Assembly (NCBI GenBank): GCA_034336665.1
Contig: CM067589.1
Span: 3,067,290-3,131,289, forward strand
Direction of reading: 5' to 3'
DNA length: 64,000 nt
DNA from: Luscinia megarhynchos
Lineage: Eukaryota > Chordata > Aves > Passeriformes > Turdidae
Shown: piece after piece, positions 22,101 to 39,199 of the stretch
Layout: the number at the start of each line of letters is the position of its first letter
Numbering within the stretch: position 1 is the stretch's first letter
Notes under the pieces: model-generated
Seen by the model: the letters and a program-made list of their open reading frames with translations, nothing else
Told to the model about the DNA's origin: nothing
Databases searched by the model: none
Translations under genes and position numbers: made by a program

Positions 22101-24600
22101 GTTATCACAGCAGAGCAGAGTCCTGGAGAATTTCTTAGGACAGATGGGAAGAGTGCAGGGTGATGAAACTGCAGCAATTCCACTCTGCATGGAGAGCTGA
22201 GCACAGTGCAGGATGGGAGGGAAACCAAGGCTTCAGCCTGTGGTGTCTGCTGCAGAGCCACAGGATCAGCTCACAGCCTGACAGCCTGGAGTGTTCAGGT
22301 GCTTCCTGCACTCAGACACTGTCCAGGTGTGCAACAGAGCCAGGCAGGCAAAGGTGCAGGGCAGCCAGAACTCCCCAGACTGTGTTCTTTGATCTTCATA
22401 TCATACTTTTGCTAAAAAGTCTCTTAATTTCATTACACTTTCAATATGTAGCTCATACTGGCAGTTTAGATTATATTAATCAGTGTACTGAGCTGAGGAA
22501 TCTCCTGTTGGGTAACAGCAGCAGTTTGCTCATCTCTTGTAACTCTTCACAAATGTTACACAAGCCAATGAACAAAAATCTTAACCCCACAAATAGTTAC
22601 TGTGGGTGTTAGAATGTACCTGCCTGCATACCCTATAAAAGAGACTTTTGTGGAGGAATTACAGTTTATGCATCACACCAGAATATGGCCTGCTTTTCCT
22701 AATGCACAGTGCCTGTAATCAGAGATAATTATCTGTGCTGTGCAGTCTGGAGCTCATGGCTGATTTCCAGCATTAGTAATTTACAAAACTAGTTGTTTTC
22801 TTCCCATTTCTTCACTGATCCCTTAAACCTCTGGTGTGTTAATTCCTCAGGGATTTTTCCTGATGGTGTAATTCCCATGTTCCTGCTCTCTTACAACACA
22901 GACACATCTACTGGAGCTGTCACAGTGCATTTCATTATCTGCTTACAGCCTGAGTGCTGATATCACCCCTGCCTCTCTCGGGGACACCCATCTCTGCTCT
23001 TTGTATCCTTGGGTTCCTCTCTCCATCCTGTACCTTCAGCCCGAGCCTCTCTTGCTTTGAGATACTCATTTGTTCTTGCTTTACAAGATTTGCATGTTAC
23101 AAGAGGACAGAATGAGCCCCCATGAGCTGCACAACCCCTGAGCTGCTGTGCAGTCCAGGCACCAGGTCACTCCTGTTCTCTTGATCCATGCACCATGTCC
23201 TCCCCATTTCATTTATCTTCCCCTTCCTGTGCTGTCTCACAGCTGTCACCATTTCCCATCGCTGTGCAGTTGCAAACACAGAAATACAATGTTGTATTTC
23301 TGCACAGATGCCGTGCAGTGACCTCAGAGGTGCCGTGTCAGCACCAGGGTGGGTTAAACCACCCCAAAATGCTCAGTGTAATTAGTGCTGCAGGAATGGG
23401 AGATTCAGAATTGAGCAGGGAAAGTAACACAGAGCTTGTCCAAGAGCTCATTAGAGCAATTACTCCACAGGGCTAACAAGTGTCCTGGACAGAGCCCAGC
23501 AAAAGACCATTCCAGAGCTGTCTGAGCTGTTTCTCCCTTTAGAAACAGGCACTAATTCAGACTCACTGTATCCCCCAAAGCCTTATTGTTGGAATCCTTC
23601 ATGTCAGGCCTCTGTCTAAGGTCAGTCATGAAACCCCATCCAACATTTCATGAGAGAAAGGCTGTCAGAGCCCAACAACGAGCAGCAAGGGCTGTGCCAC
23701 CACTCCCAGCCCATCCAACCATCGCTCGGACGCTGCTGCCAGCGAGGAGGGACAGGCTGGATCCTGAGCCCTGGCTTGCACACACAGCAAAATGCAGTCC
23801 TGTTCCTAAATGTGTTTGTCATTCCTTACTCTGGGCTAATAAAACACCAGCAGCTTTTTTTTCTGTCTGTTTATTGTGTCTCACTTTTAAAAAAATTCTC
23901 TCCCACATATTAATTTGTCTCAGCCTTTTATCTTCCCACATGTTGCCAGCTGGTTCTTCCTGTTTGCCTTTTTTACAAATTCATTTAGAGGTTCTTTATT
24001 TAGTGTTTTCTCTGGGAATTGTTTTCCTCCACCAGAAGGGTGTGGAGAGTCCAGCAGAGCCTGGCTTTCAAAATTCCTGCTTTGGTATTATTTGAGAAAA
24101 CTTGTTGGTCTTGATTTTATCCTGTTAGTGTGTATCTGTAATAACTCAAAGGGTGTCGTGAACTACATAATCCTGTGTTATGTTATATTATATTATATTA
24201 TATTAGCATATGCCTACTTTAGTGAAGACTACCTTTTCTTTCTAAAGTCTCTCTCAGTAGCAGACTGACAGTCAGACAGCCCTGAGATTTCCCTCCCTGC
24301 CCTCTGCACAGCCTCTTTGGGTGTTTCTTTCCTCACCACCTTCTGCTTCTTGTCTTGGCTCATGCTTCCTCCTCTGGTAGCAAATATCCCTTCCTTCAAA
24401 TACCTGGTCCTTCTCCTCCACCCTCCATCCCCATCCTCAGCCTCCGAGGTCAGCTGGGGCACTGATAGGAACATGGCTTGTTTTCCTTTGTCCCTGTAGT
24501 GATTGCTGTGTGGATGGAGCCTGAAGGTAGATTCATAAAATATATTTTTAAAATACTTTTATATTGATTTACTTGTAGAAATTATTTCTCAGGTCCAAGG
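19140..24600. other. Intergenic B-C, no gene seen
   Basis: About 5.4 kb without a keratin exon on either strand. Open frames up to about 170 codons occur but show no domain, no splice context and no paralogue. A short TTATA microsatellite lies at about 24180-24205. Otherwise nothing was recognised. Confidence 0.55.
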
Positions 24601-24621
24601 CTGTGTCAGCAGGAGCAAAGT

Positions 24622-24627
24622 TTTATT
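24622..24627 (-). terminator. Poly(A) signal of keratin gene C
   Basis: AATAAA on the minus strand, in a context ('gcaaagttttatt' on the plus strand) like that at gene A. A possible last, non-coding exon starts at 24873 after the acceptor 'ctcctttag'. Confidence 0.65.
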
Positions 24628-25396
24628 GGAGACAAGCCCTGGTCGCTGTTAGAGAACGGCCACAAGCCAGGGGAGCCTGAGTGAGGGGCAGTGGTGGGAT
24701 CAGAGCAGCGTGGCCAGCAGGTGCCATCCTGCAGAGTCCCTCTGACTGCTGCTGGAGCACAGCTGAGAACTCCCAGGTTATTTTTGCCTTGTTTTTCCAA
24801 AAGACTTTCTCTTTGGAGAGCTCCTCAGGGGATGTGCAGTGGGGCTGGCAGGGACTCTCTGGTCTGCAGTGACCTAAAGGAGAGTGGGAAGAATAATTTT
24901 TTCAGAGGTGGCTGCATCCTGTGCCTTTCTCTTACACCCCTTTGCTTTTGTACTGACCTTTTTCTTTCCCTCTTCTCCCCAGCTTTGCTAAATATTATTC
25001 TTATTGAAAGGCTTGTGACTGACTCCCCTGCCAGTTCTTCATTCCCATGTTATGCTGCAAGTCTTGGTTAAACACACATTTACTGCTGGGCACCCCCCAG
25101 TGTCAAACACAATTTCTGCACAGAGGTTTATAAATAAATATTCCATAGCTGCATCCCTTTCCAGTGCTTCCCACCACAGCCCAGTTCATCCCAGTGCCCC
25201 ACCACCAACAGCCACAGCTGTGATCCTGAGTGCCTGACTCCAACCCAGCCTCTCTCCTGGGAAAAGCCCCTCCAGCCCCTCTTCATCACCCAGAGAAGCC
25301 TGGAGACCTCTCATCCTCCTGCTGAGCAGGCACCCAGCACTAAAGGAGCGGCTGATGGTCCCAGCCCCGGAGGCGCTCACCTGGCAGCCCCGGCGC

Positions 25397-28300
25397 TCAG
25401 GGCAGGCAGGGCTGGCACAGGCTGCCTTTCAGCCCCGCGCTCCTCCCGGCTGATGTGGCACCGACTCCTCTTCCCGCCGACCCTCTGTGGAAAAAGGCAG
25501 CTCTGGCACCCAGCCCCCGGCATGGCCACCCTGGAGATCTCCCCCTGCCCTCCTCTCTGGCTTTAGCTCCTCTCTTCACTCTCAGCCGTCGCTCCCCCTC
25601 CCAGCCCCGAGGGTCAGCTGCAGCCACCATCCACCTCCTGCCTTTCGGCAGATGATGCTTTTCCATCTGACACTCAGGATTACCCCGGGCAAGCACTAAC
25701 AGTGCCCTTGAAACAGGCATTTTGGAACAAAAACTGATTTTTCATATTAATAATTTAGAACTGGAAAGTCCAGGGGAGCCCGAGTCAGGACACCACCATC
25801 CCAAAGCCTCCTCTTCCAACAAAACAAAGGAGTAGGTGGGTGCTCAGGGCAGTTTTGTTTGTGTGCAGCCGTGTCTGGAATTAACAGCCTGGCTGTTTCA
25901 AAACCTCACTCAGTGGAAGCCAGGGCAGAGCCAACTGCTTTGCATACAAATTAAACTTTCCAAAACTTTAATTAAAATTGCTGGGTGAAACTGAAAATGT
26001 TTAGATAATTCATTGTTTCAGTTAATTTAGCTGCTGGTCCCTAATCCTGTCTCATTCTGACAAACCAATAAAACTCAGTTACATGACTTTGCCCAGCTCC
26101 TGGTGAAATTGCCCTTAAAGAGCTGCTCAACTCTGCCAGGGGCTGGGACAGCTCTGGGGGCTCTCCCAGTCCATTCCTTGGCCCAAGAATGGTCTTTGGT
26201 GCCAAATGTCCCTGGACATTTGTCAGAGACAAATCCTCAGATGCCTCACGATTTTCTAATCAGCCCTGTCTCATAACAGGTCAGCACTGGTTCCTCACCA
26301 CAGTGTTGCTTTTCCTACCAGGATCACAAATTTTCATATCCCTGTAAGGCAAAGCACAGAGATTTACGGGTGCCCAGCTCTGTTTGCATACATGATGTCG
26401 TGCTGGCCGCCCTCCAGCAGGCAGTGGTAGGTCTGGATCTCCTGCTCCGAGGCGACACTTGACGTCCAGGAGGGTCTTGTACTCCTGGTTCTGGCACTCC
26501 ATCTCCGCCCGGATCTCCGCCAGCCGCTGCTCCACGCACGAGATCTGGTTCTGCAGCTCAGCCAGGTATTTGTTGTAGCGACACTCGGTCTCCGTCAAAG
26601 AGGATTCCAGGTTTTCTTTCTGGGAATAGAGCAAACACACAGGTCCCTGGGTTTGACACAGGCACAGCCCTGGCTGCGAGAGCAGGAGCTGGGAGCTCTT
26701 GTGGCATCACCCACCATAGTGAGCTGGGCCTGCACGTTGATTTCCAGGGCCTGCAGCTGACGTCTCAGCTCCGTGACCTGCTTGTTGCTCGACTCGATCT
26801 CCTGGCTGCTTGTGACCACCTCCAGATTCACCTCCTCCACCTGCAAGGTCAGAAAAGAGCAGCCCTTTCCTCACATCCCCACAGCATCTCGGGGTGTCCA
26901 GGACGTCCCCACACCCCGCAGTGCCCTGAGCATGTCCAAGGCTGGCACCCAGTTTATTGTGACACCATGAGGTGGCCCCTCTGCCGTGGGTGGAACACAG
27001 AAATCAGGCAGTACAGTTAGATCTGAGCACATCTGTGACACACTTGCTGTTATGAGGACACTTCCTAATCCCTGATTTTTCCCTCCCCCTGGGGCAGAGC
27101 TGGGTGCAGCTCTGAGGGGCCGTGGTACCTTGCAGGCGTACCACTGCTCCGTCTCTTTGCGGTTGCGCTCCATCAGCGTCTCGTACTGGCACCTCAAATC
27201 CTCCAGGATCTTCCTCAGGTCCGGGCCAGGGCAGGCATTGACCTCCACACTCACATCTCCAGTCGCCTGCTTCCTCAGACAGCTCATTTCCTGCAGAAAT
27301 ACATGGCTGTATCAGTAATATCCATCCACATTCGGGGGGACTTCCCTTCTTCATTCCCTGAGAGCCGACCTCCTCGTGGTTGGTCTTTAGGCAGCACATC
27401 TCCTCTGTCAGAGCCTCACACTGCAGCTGCAGGTCGGTCTTGCAGCTGGCCAGCTGGTCCAGGACGGGCCGCAGGTTGCAGATGTCGGCGTCCACGTTCT
27501 GCCGGAGACCACACTCGGTCTCGTACCTTGAACCACAGGCAGGAAACAAAGGTCAGCATGTCAGCAAAGCAGGGCAAGGCCTTCAGCTGAATTGGGGGAA
27601 AAAAATTTAAGATCAAATTCTTCTGCTTCAGACATGCAGTGCTATGAACATTGCCAGTGGTATCAGAGATCTGTTTTACTATGCAGTGTTTCAGGCAGAG
27701 GGTTGGGATCTCCCCATCACCACCCTTCACCTGCCCTTCCATGGGCCAGCAGGGGATTGTACTCACTTCACTCTGAAGTCATCAGCCGTCATCCTGTTGT
27801 TATCAATGTTCAGAAGGATTTTGTTAGTCTCCATGGCTGCACACAGGATCTGGAAAAGTGATTGTAAGAAGAATATGTAGGCTGGCAGCTTCCTCTGCCT
27901 CCAGGAGACCCTGGAGGAAACACCTACCTGGGGTATTTTGTAATTATTCCATATATTTGTATTATTAATCAGTTACGTGGCATAACAGCAGGGAAATCCA
28001 TGTGCCAGCTGGGTGCACCCAGCCTTGCTGAAGTGTCAGTGCTCAGTAAATGGAGAATCCCCCTCCCACAGACCATCATTTCATATAAACCATTGCTTCA
28101 GATGCCCCTCCAGAGCCATTGCCTCTGCCCCTTAGACAGGGCTCTGTGCACATGGTGAAAGCAAAGCCCAAAGAAATATTAAAATTTCCTTGACAAACAA
28201 GGGTTTACCTGGTTCTGAAGGTCTTCGATTTCCTTGTGGTAGCAGCTGTAGTCCCGTGGCTCGCAGATGGGCCCCACCTTGGCGTACCACTCCCTGATCT

Positions 28301-28739
28301 TGCACTCTAGGTCGGCATTGTCCCCCTCCAGCAGCCGCACCTTGTCCAGGTACGAGGCCAGGCGGTCGTTGAGGTTCTGCATGGTCGCCTTCTCGTTGTT
28401 AGCAAACAGGATCCCATCCCCACAGCCAGCAGCAGCCCTGGGGAAGCCAGCAGGCCCTCGAGTGCAGATGCCTCCAGCGCTGAAGCCCAGGGCAGGACAA
28501 GCTCTCTGGGCGGCTCCGAAGCTGCCACCAGCCGCGCTGCCGGCGCTCAGCTGCTTCCCCAGCAGCCCCTCGCTCACGCTGCCCCCGGAGAAGCTGCCAA
28601 CCACAGCACCCAGCTCATAGGCAGCATGTCTCCCCGAGGAGGCAGAGGAGACCCTCCTGCCGGTGCCAGCTGCATTGCTGCTCGTGCTGCCCCTGCCCTG
28701 CGTGCAGGTGGTGACAACCTGCCTGACAGCACAGCTCAT
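25397..28739 (-). CDS. Type I alpha-keratin with exon 6 frameshift, keratin gene C (possible pseudogene)
   Basis: Predicted exons: 28739-28209, 27849-27767, 27526-27370, 27290-27129, 26840-26715, 26619-26392 and 25484-25381. The head starts MSCAVRQ and has fewer glycine loops than A or B. The rod begins [16 protein letters not shown] at 119. Exon 6 is 228 bp rather than 227: one extra base near 26449 shifts the frame after codon 410 (...LDVKCRL), just before the helix-termination motif. Ignoring that base, the frame reads TYHCLLEGG and a Gly/Ser/Cys tail ending CQPCLP with a stop at 25397-25399, 457 residues in all. As written, the frame stays open through exon 7 but loses the motif. Several splice sites are weaker than in A and B: acceptor ttcaag of exon 3, donors gtcggc and gtatgc. 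The TATA box and poly(A) signal are intact. Either a decaying gene or an assembly error. Confidence 0.75.
26446..26452 (-). other. Frameshifting 1-bp insertion in gene C exon 6
   Basis: Plus strand reads cctgctccGaggcg where genes A and B read cctgctccaggcgg. The extra base makes exon 6 228 bp long and disrupts the codons for LEQEI at the end of coil 2. Confidence 0.85.
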
Positions 28740-28825
28740 GGTGTGGGTGCGGAGCCAACAGAGCCCAAGGCAAGTGCTCAGGTCTCTGCAGGATCCAACT
28801 GTGAGCCCTCTGTCCCCTGATCCTC

Positions 28826-28833
28826 TATTTATA
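28826..28833 (-). promoter_or_regulatory. TATA box of gene C
   Basis: TATAAATA on the minus strand, 87 bp above the start codon, like genes A and B. Confidence 0.82.
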
Positions 28834-29027
28834 CCAGTCCCTGTGGATCGTGCCACTGGAGAAGGGCTGTTTATTCTTCCTCCTTGTGACCTGGCTAGGA
28901 GGTGTTTTCTTTTTTTTTTCAGCCGGAAATAATTCCCCAAAGGCGTTTGTCTCCAGAAATCCCACAACAGAAAGATGCTTTGGTTAACAGAAGCGTGTTT
29001 CAAAACTACATCAAAAATGTTACTTCC

Positions 29028-29034
29028 TGAATCA
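29028..29034. promoter_or_regulatory. AP-1-like site upstream of gene C
   Basis: TGAATCA followed by TCAGG, about 195 bp above the TATA box, in the position of the sites at genes A and B. The flanking sequence is only partly conserved. Confidence 0.45.
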
Positions 29035-30239
29035 TCAGGTCTGACTTGTGATGACAGCTCAAGAGCAGTGACACAAAAACCCGACGATACCCAGGAGTGC
29101 CCCGGGAATGAAACACCGCAGCAATTATCCATCCCTGGCGTGGGCGAGTCTACCCGGAAAGTGAAAGCTGTGGGAAAGGCATCCTATCTGACAGAGCCTT
29201 TTGGAGCCCTCTGTCACCAGAAGCAAGGCTGTCCCCTCACTCAGCTGGGATCAGGAGACCACCCTGGGCCATGCAGCCAGGGCTCTGCTCCATTCCACGT
29301 GGCCATGGGTGGAGTGAGCCCCTGGCCTGGCTCTGTAGACCTCAAATGCTCCAGGAGAGCAGAGGAATATTGCACTGGAATGTACCAGGGCTGGTTTATC
29401 CCTTCTCTTTATTCTACATCTGTCAAAACATCCCCTTGCAGAGGTCTGGGTTGTTTTGCTGCTTTCAAGGGTAGACAAAATAGTCAAATACTTATCCATA
29501 ATATGAAAGGATATTTCCTGGACACTAAACATGCAGTTCATTGAATATTCACTGCCACACAGGATGTTTCATAAGATTTCTGAAACAGTAATGTGGAGAA
29601 TTTCAGGAGATGCATGACCCTACAGAGGTCTGATCCAGTTCCAACCAGCACCATGAAAACTCTCCAATACAATCTAGGTGTCAGGTATTCTTTTGAAAGA
29701 ACAGTAGAAAAGATCTTTAAAAAAGTTTATTAAACTAATTTTTAAATTCTGGAATGCTGAATTGAGGAAGAAGGGAAATAATTAAAATGTTTTGTCATCT
29801 GAATCTTTCATTTTATTAATAACATTAATATAGCAATGCTAATATTGGCTGGCTCTCACCCATGTGTGGTTCAGCTTTGGGTTTGGCATCCAGGTCACCT
29901 GGACACGTGGCATAAAGAATGTGTCAGGTGCAGCCTGGCTCACAAATATTGCTTCTGCCATGTGGGCAAGTTCATTAAGCTCAATTTTATCTTGACACTG
30001 CAAATCCAGCACTCCTGAACCGTGGGGTGGTTCTGTGGGTGCCCATCCTTTGTTAGAGCTGTCATCAGGAAGCCAAGCCAGGGCACCAAGCTGTGGTGCC
30101 ACAGCGGTGGCCAGGCCCTGCCTGGAGCCCACCTGCAGCCTGGTCACAACTGGTCTTTTTGCTACCAAAGAATTATAAAAATTACTGCTGAGCAAACATT
30201 TAATTTCATTTAATCAAGATTTATATGATCCTTCATTTT

Positions 30240-30374
30240 CAAGGCCAGTTTGGATGGGGCTTGGAGCAACCTGGTCTAGAAGGGATATGTCCCTGCCCAT
30301 GGCAGGGGGGCAGAATGAGATGGTCTGTAAGGTCCCTCCCAACCCAAACCATCCTGGGACTGTGTGATTCTTTT
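30240..30374 (+). mobile_element. CR1 LINE fragment
   Basis: Contains the CR1 3' end hallmarks 'ggatggggcttggagcaacc' then 'tggtctag', 'tgtccctgcccatggcaggg', and 'aaggtccctcccaaccca' before a terminal 'gtgtgattctt'. It directly precedes the TTTC array by about 65 bp. Assigned from memory of the CR1 consensus. Confidence 0.85.
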
Positions 30375-30440
30375 TCAATGAGGAAAACACCCACAGTGCC
30401 TAGAGGATTTTTTTTTCAATTACTGCAAACTAAGCAGAAT

Positions 30441-30747
<307 letters not shown>

Positions 30748-31180
30748 AACTTCAGACCTTACCAAAGGTGATTAGAATTTCTACAGCTTTTGTAAAGGAG
30801 AGCAGTAATTTCAGTCATTATTTTCCTGGAATTGTGTGTTCTTCCTGGCAGCTTTTTTCCTTTCCAAAATTCAAAGATTTTTTTTTAAACCAGCTCTTGC
30901 TTTACATGAGAACAAACCTCAAGCTGTGCCAGCAATCACAGCCCTCATTTTATTAAAACCATTTTCACTTTGTGATGAGGAGATCTGCTAACGATGGAAT
31001 CTCCATGCCTAATGGAAGGCTCTTTCCTGAATTAGCTTTGATTGACTTCCTGGCTGGAGTCTACAGACTGGAAATTTGCTCCTCACATCCTTGCAGGCAG
31101 CCAGGGGCGATGCTCTGATGAGCTGTCCTGGGCTGACTTGGGAGCCCCTCGCAGGCAACGCTGAGCCCCGAGGGAGGAAG

Positions 31181-31313
31181 AGGAGCAGAGGAATGACAGA
31201 GGAGCAGACGAATGCCAGGGGAACAGAGAAATGCCAGGGGAGCAGGGAAATGCCAGGGGAGCAGAGAAATGACAGAGGAGCAAAAAAATGACAGGGGAGC
31301 AGAGGAACGACGG
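31181..31313. repeat. 19-bp tandem repeat, about 7 copies
   Basis: Unit of the form AGGAGCAGAGAAATGCCAG with substitutions between copies. No coding or regulatory role is suggested. Confidence 0.85.
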
Positions 31314-34300
31314 CACACGAGGATCTCCTGCGGGCGTTTCAGGAACAGCAGCGCAGGTCTGACCAGGAAAAATTACTGTGTCGAGTAAATGAGCAGAAGA
31401 GCCTCCCCCAGGCAAAGGCGTTGCTCCCACGTAATGAGCTTTGTAAAAAATAAAAAGGAAAGGATTATATTTCAGGTTTCTGTCGGCATCCCGGGCTGTG
31501 AGAGGGAGAGTGGGGTGGTGCCAGAGCATGGACATGCTGGAGTCATTCACAAGAGTGCTCTAGAGCAGAATTATCAGACTCAACAGGCAATGGAAATGAG
31601 AAAGATTAGATTTCCCCGGAGGGAAATCCTTTGGGTTTATCAGGATATTTTTAAGGCTTAAAATATTCCTTAGGCTAATGCAGATGAAGTTTAATGTGCC
31701 CCCAAGAAGGAGATCCAGCATTTCACGTTCCTGCAAATACTCCCTGAACCACCAGCTGTTTTCACGTCCAAGAGACTTCCTTGGGGACTCGATGACTCAG
31801 ACACAAAGTCTCAAACCCCGAAGTCCCTGCTGGTGCCCAGGCACAGGAGGGCCAGGAGAGGAGCTGGAGCAGGCACTGCCAGCAGCCTCCAGCCTGGCCA
31901 GGGAGAGGCTCCTCCAGAGGCAGCCCCAGCTCCTCTCTGCTCACTGTCAGCTGAATTTCCATGTTACACCTATGGAAAATCCTGGTGTTCTCAATTTACA
32001 AAGTATTTACAAAATATTTACAAAATATTTGCTTATCTGGCTGGTGATGTACCTGTCATGCCACTTTCTGTCAGCCTGTTATTGGCTGTACTGATGCTGA
32101 TCTCCATCTTGCTGGTGACACCAGCTGCTCCAGGGTCTGATCCCAGCTTTGCAAGTCACTCCAGGCAAATCCTTCAGCTGCTCCAAGTCTCAATTTTATT
32201 CTTTGTGGGATGGAAACAACAACAACAACTACTGTCCTCCTCCTCGAGGGCATTGTAAAAACAACTGTCTGAGGAGCACATGGGGCTTTAAAGATTGGAA
32301 AGGAGACGTGTAATTCAGCATTATTCCTTGTCAGTGTTCTTGTTATTTTATATTACTCTTGACACAGACATATCCCATAGATTTCTCTCTGTGTCTCCAT
32401 CTTGAAATACCTTTCAAGGACATTTTTCGTTTCGTTGTCCATAAAGTTTCACCATCATTCACTGAGGACTTGCCTCTGTAATTCCCAGCTGAATCCTAAC
32501 AAGGCTTTTCTTCTTGTGCTTGCAGCTTGCAGTAAGTCTGAAAAATGCTCTCCAAAACCAGTGTTTGTCCTCCTCTTGGAGAGACAATTTGTCCATGTTT
32601 CACAGACACAAATGTGTGTAGCAAAGAGTAAATAACAAGCAATATATTACCTTATAGTTCTGAGCACTGTAATGTCACAGAGATCAGTTGTGCTGAGCTT
32701 GGACTTTGCTCTTGCCTGTGATAACAGGGTTACACTGAGCCTATGCAGAATTAAAGCCTTTTTCATTGATGCAAACATATGTTAATGAATATCCCCTGAT
32801 AAGATCCTCCAGGGGAACTGAATCCACTGATTACAAACCAGGCTCTTCCATCAGCTCTCCCAGCTGCTCTCCCAGCTCTCCTCAGGATTTCATCTCAGGC
32901 AGTTCCTGCTGAGAGATGTAAATATGGAGTGACAAATACCAGAGATGACTGAGTGTTCTGCTGGGTCAATCTCTCCCCTGTGCCCTTTTGGCTGCAGAAG
33001 GGGCCACGTCTCTCTGTGCTGCCAGCAGAACATGGACTGACGTCTTCTTTTAACCTCCTACTTATATTTAATCAGTTATATTTGTGGTTTGCAGAAAGCT
33101 TTTCTGTATTTATACACTTGGGGCATTCTGCAGATGGTTCAAGATTTAAAAAGCCATTTACAAGTAAACTATAACAACTCTCTTCTGATGACAAAAAAAA
33201 AAAAGTTAAAAAGTGCATGAGCAGTTTGCTCAGGATTTCCAGCCTGCAGCTTTGCCTGCTGCCAGAGTCTGAGACAGCTTGAGGCTCAGGTGCATTTTTC
33301 CTCAATCTGGTTTTCATTTTTGAGATAGCTCTGGTTTGCTTGGCCTGGAAGACTTTCTCCAAGGAATATCTGCCATTCCAGCAAAGGGAGAAGCACAATA
33401 CAGTCGGTGAACTCTGCACTCTGCTGTGTCTGGTTTCCTGCCCTTTTCTGTAATTGCTGAATGATGATACAGAGTGATATCATCTCACACTCCCTTCTCT
33501 GGAAACACCTGGCAGGTTCCCCACTTCTTCGATCTCCTTTGCCTGTCCTGTCATGCCCAGTGTGACACCATCAGCTCTTTCCAAACCTGCTGGGGCCAGG
33601 GAGAACCCTGGGGAGAGCTCAGTGGGATCTTAATGCCATGGGGAGAGTGAGGGAGAATGAATGAACCCCTGATCACCCAAAGGATAGGCGAGCTGAGTCC
33701 AGCTGCAGGAACCTCTTGTCCATTGTTATAAGGGAGGCTGATCTAACACAAACTGTTCCCTCTCCCTTTGGTCTGAGCCCCACATCTGTATCCCTGAGAG
33801 TGGGATGAACACAAGCCGATGCACAGGGTTCCAGCTACATGGACTAGAAAGCATAAAGCTGGATCAAAGTGATCCCATCATGCTTTTGGCTCTAAAACCA
33901 TTTCCTCTCCTCTGAGGGCCTGCCTCAGTCACTCTCCAGCAGGCGAGTGGGCACAGGCACAGCAGGAACTGCTGCTGCCCGAGTGTGTCACTAATCCTGA
34001 GTGGCAGCTCAGCCTCGGGCGTCGTTCCTACCTCGCACGTTTCAGGAAGGGCTTTAGCAGTGATCTGCTACACACGACTGTGATAAAAATTACTGCTACT
34101 CATCCCTGTGCAGATTAAGCAATGGTTACTTTAGTTCCTTTAAAGGCAGCCCTGGGGCAGCATGAATAGCCCTGAAAAAGTTTTTGTGCCTGACAGTGTG
34201 GTTTAAAGACAGTCAAAAGAGACAGCAGGCCTGTAGGGATGAGGTCTGCCAACCAGGAGGACCCTGGGCTCATATCTCAGAGAGAACACCTGACAGCAGC

Positions 34301-34677
34301 AGTCCTGCTGAAGCCATCTAAGTTCAGCTTACAGGAGAAAGTGACTTTTTATGATCCCAAGAGTTAGAGAACTGAGCTTTAGTTTGTTGGCTTTAATTAT
34401 CGGTCGTGTGGCACATTGACCTCAAACCTCAGTTTATGTCTTAGCCAGTCCCTTGTATTTACAAGCCCTGAGTTCATTAGAAAAAGCTGTATCAGTTATG
34501 TTTGTCCTAGGCAGAACCCTGTCCCTCCAGGTGGAACCCCTGTCCCTCCATTCCCCTCCTCTCACTGGCTTCTTGTGGTTTCTTAGGACTTTCCCTGGCA
34601 CGAACATAGAACCCAGAGGCTTTGAGGGATCACGTGTCAGTGACAAGTCTGCAGTTGCACAAGCAAGGAGAAAAAGC

Positions 34678-34683
34678 TTTATT
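34678..34683 (-). terminator. Poly(A) signal of keratin gene D
   Basis: AATAAA on the minus strand, 132 bp past the stop codon, in the context 'agctttattga' also seen at gene E (43256-43261). Confidence 0.8.
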
Positions 34684-34814
34684 GAAAGTGTCCAGAGACA
34701 CCTGCATGGGATGAGGGCAACACAGGCAGGAGGAGCAGGTGAGGGAGCGTTCTGGGACACAGCCCTCAGGCACTTCTTGGCTCACTTGGCTGCTCTCCGG
34801 AGCCAGGGGCTGTC

Positions 34815-39001
<4,187 letters not shown>

Positions 39002-39080
39002 GCTGGAGGTTGGAGGCGCACAGAGAGGCAGCGCAGCAGCAGCAGCAGCAGCGAGTGCTCGCTCCCCTGCCTCGGGGCCC

Positions 39081-39086
39081 TTTATA
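39081..39086 (-). promoter_or_regulatory. TATA box of gene D
   Basis: TATAAA on the minus strand in GGGCTATAAAGGGCC, 80 bp above the start codon and identical to gene E. Confidence 0.87.
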
Positions 39087-39156
39087 GCCCGGCCAGGAGG
39101 CGTTGCCGCTTTTTTTTTCTTTGCATTCCCAACGATTTTCATCACTCATAAAACCT

Positions 39157-39186
39157 GAGCCAACTTCCAGAATCGTCATTTTTGCC
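39157..39186 (-). promoter_or_regulatory. Conserved upstream element of gene D
   Basis: A block of about 28 bp (plus strand GAGCCAACTTCCAGAATC then GTCATTTT) recurs at 48156-48182 above gene E with two or three substitutions. It lies outside the homogenised exon 1 block, in sequence that otherwise differs, so the match suggests selection. No factor is assigned. Confidence 0.5.
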
Positions 39187-39199
39187 TTTGTTCTATTCA

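Noticed and set aside
28179..29132. Minus-strand frame of 317 codons as one protein
   Set aside because: Only its last part is exon 1 of gene C; the upstream part crosses the TATA box and 5' flank, and the true start is at 28739.
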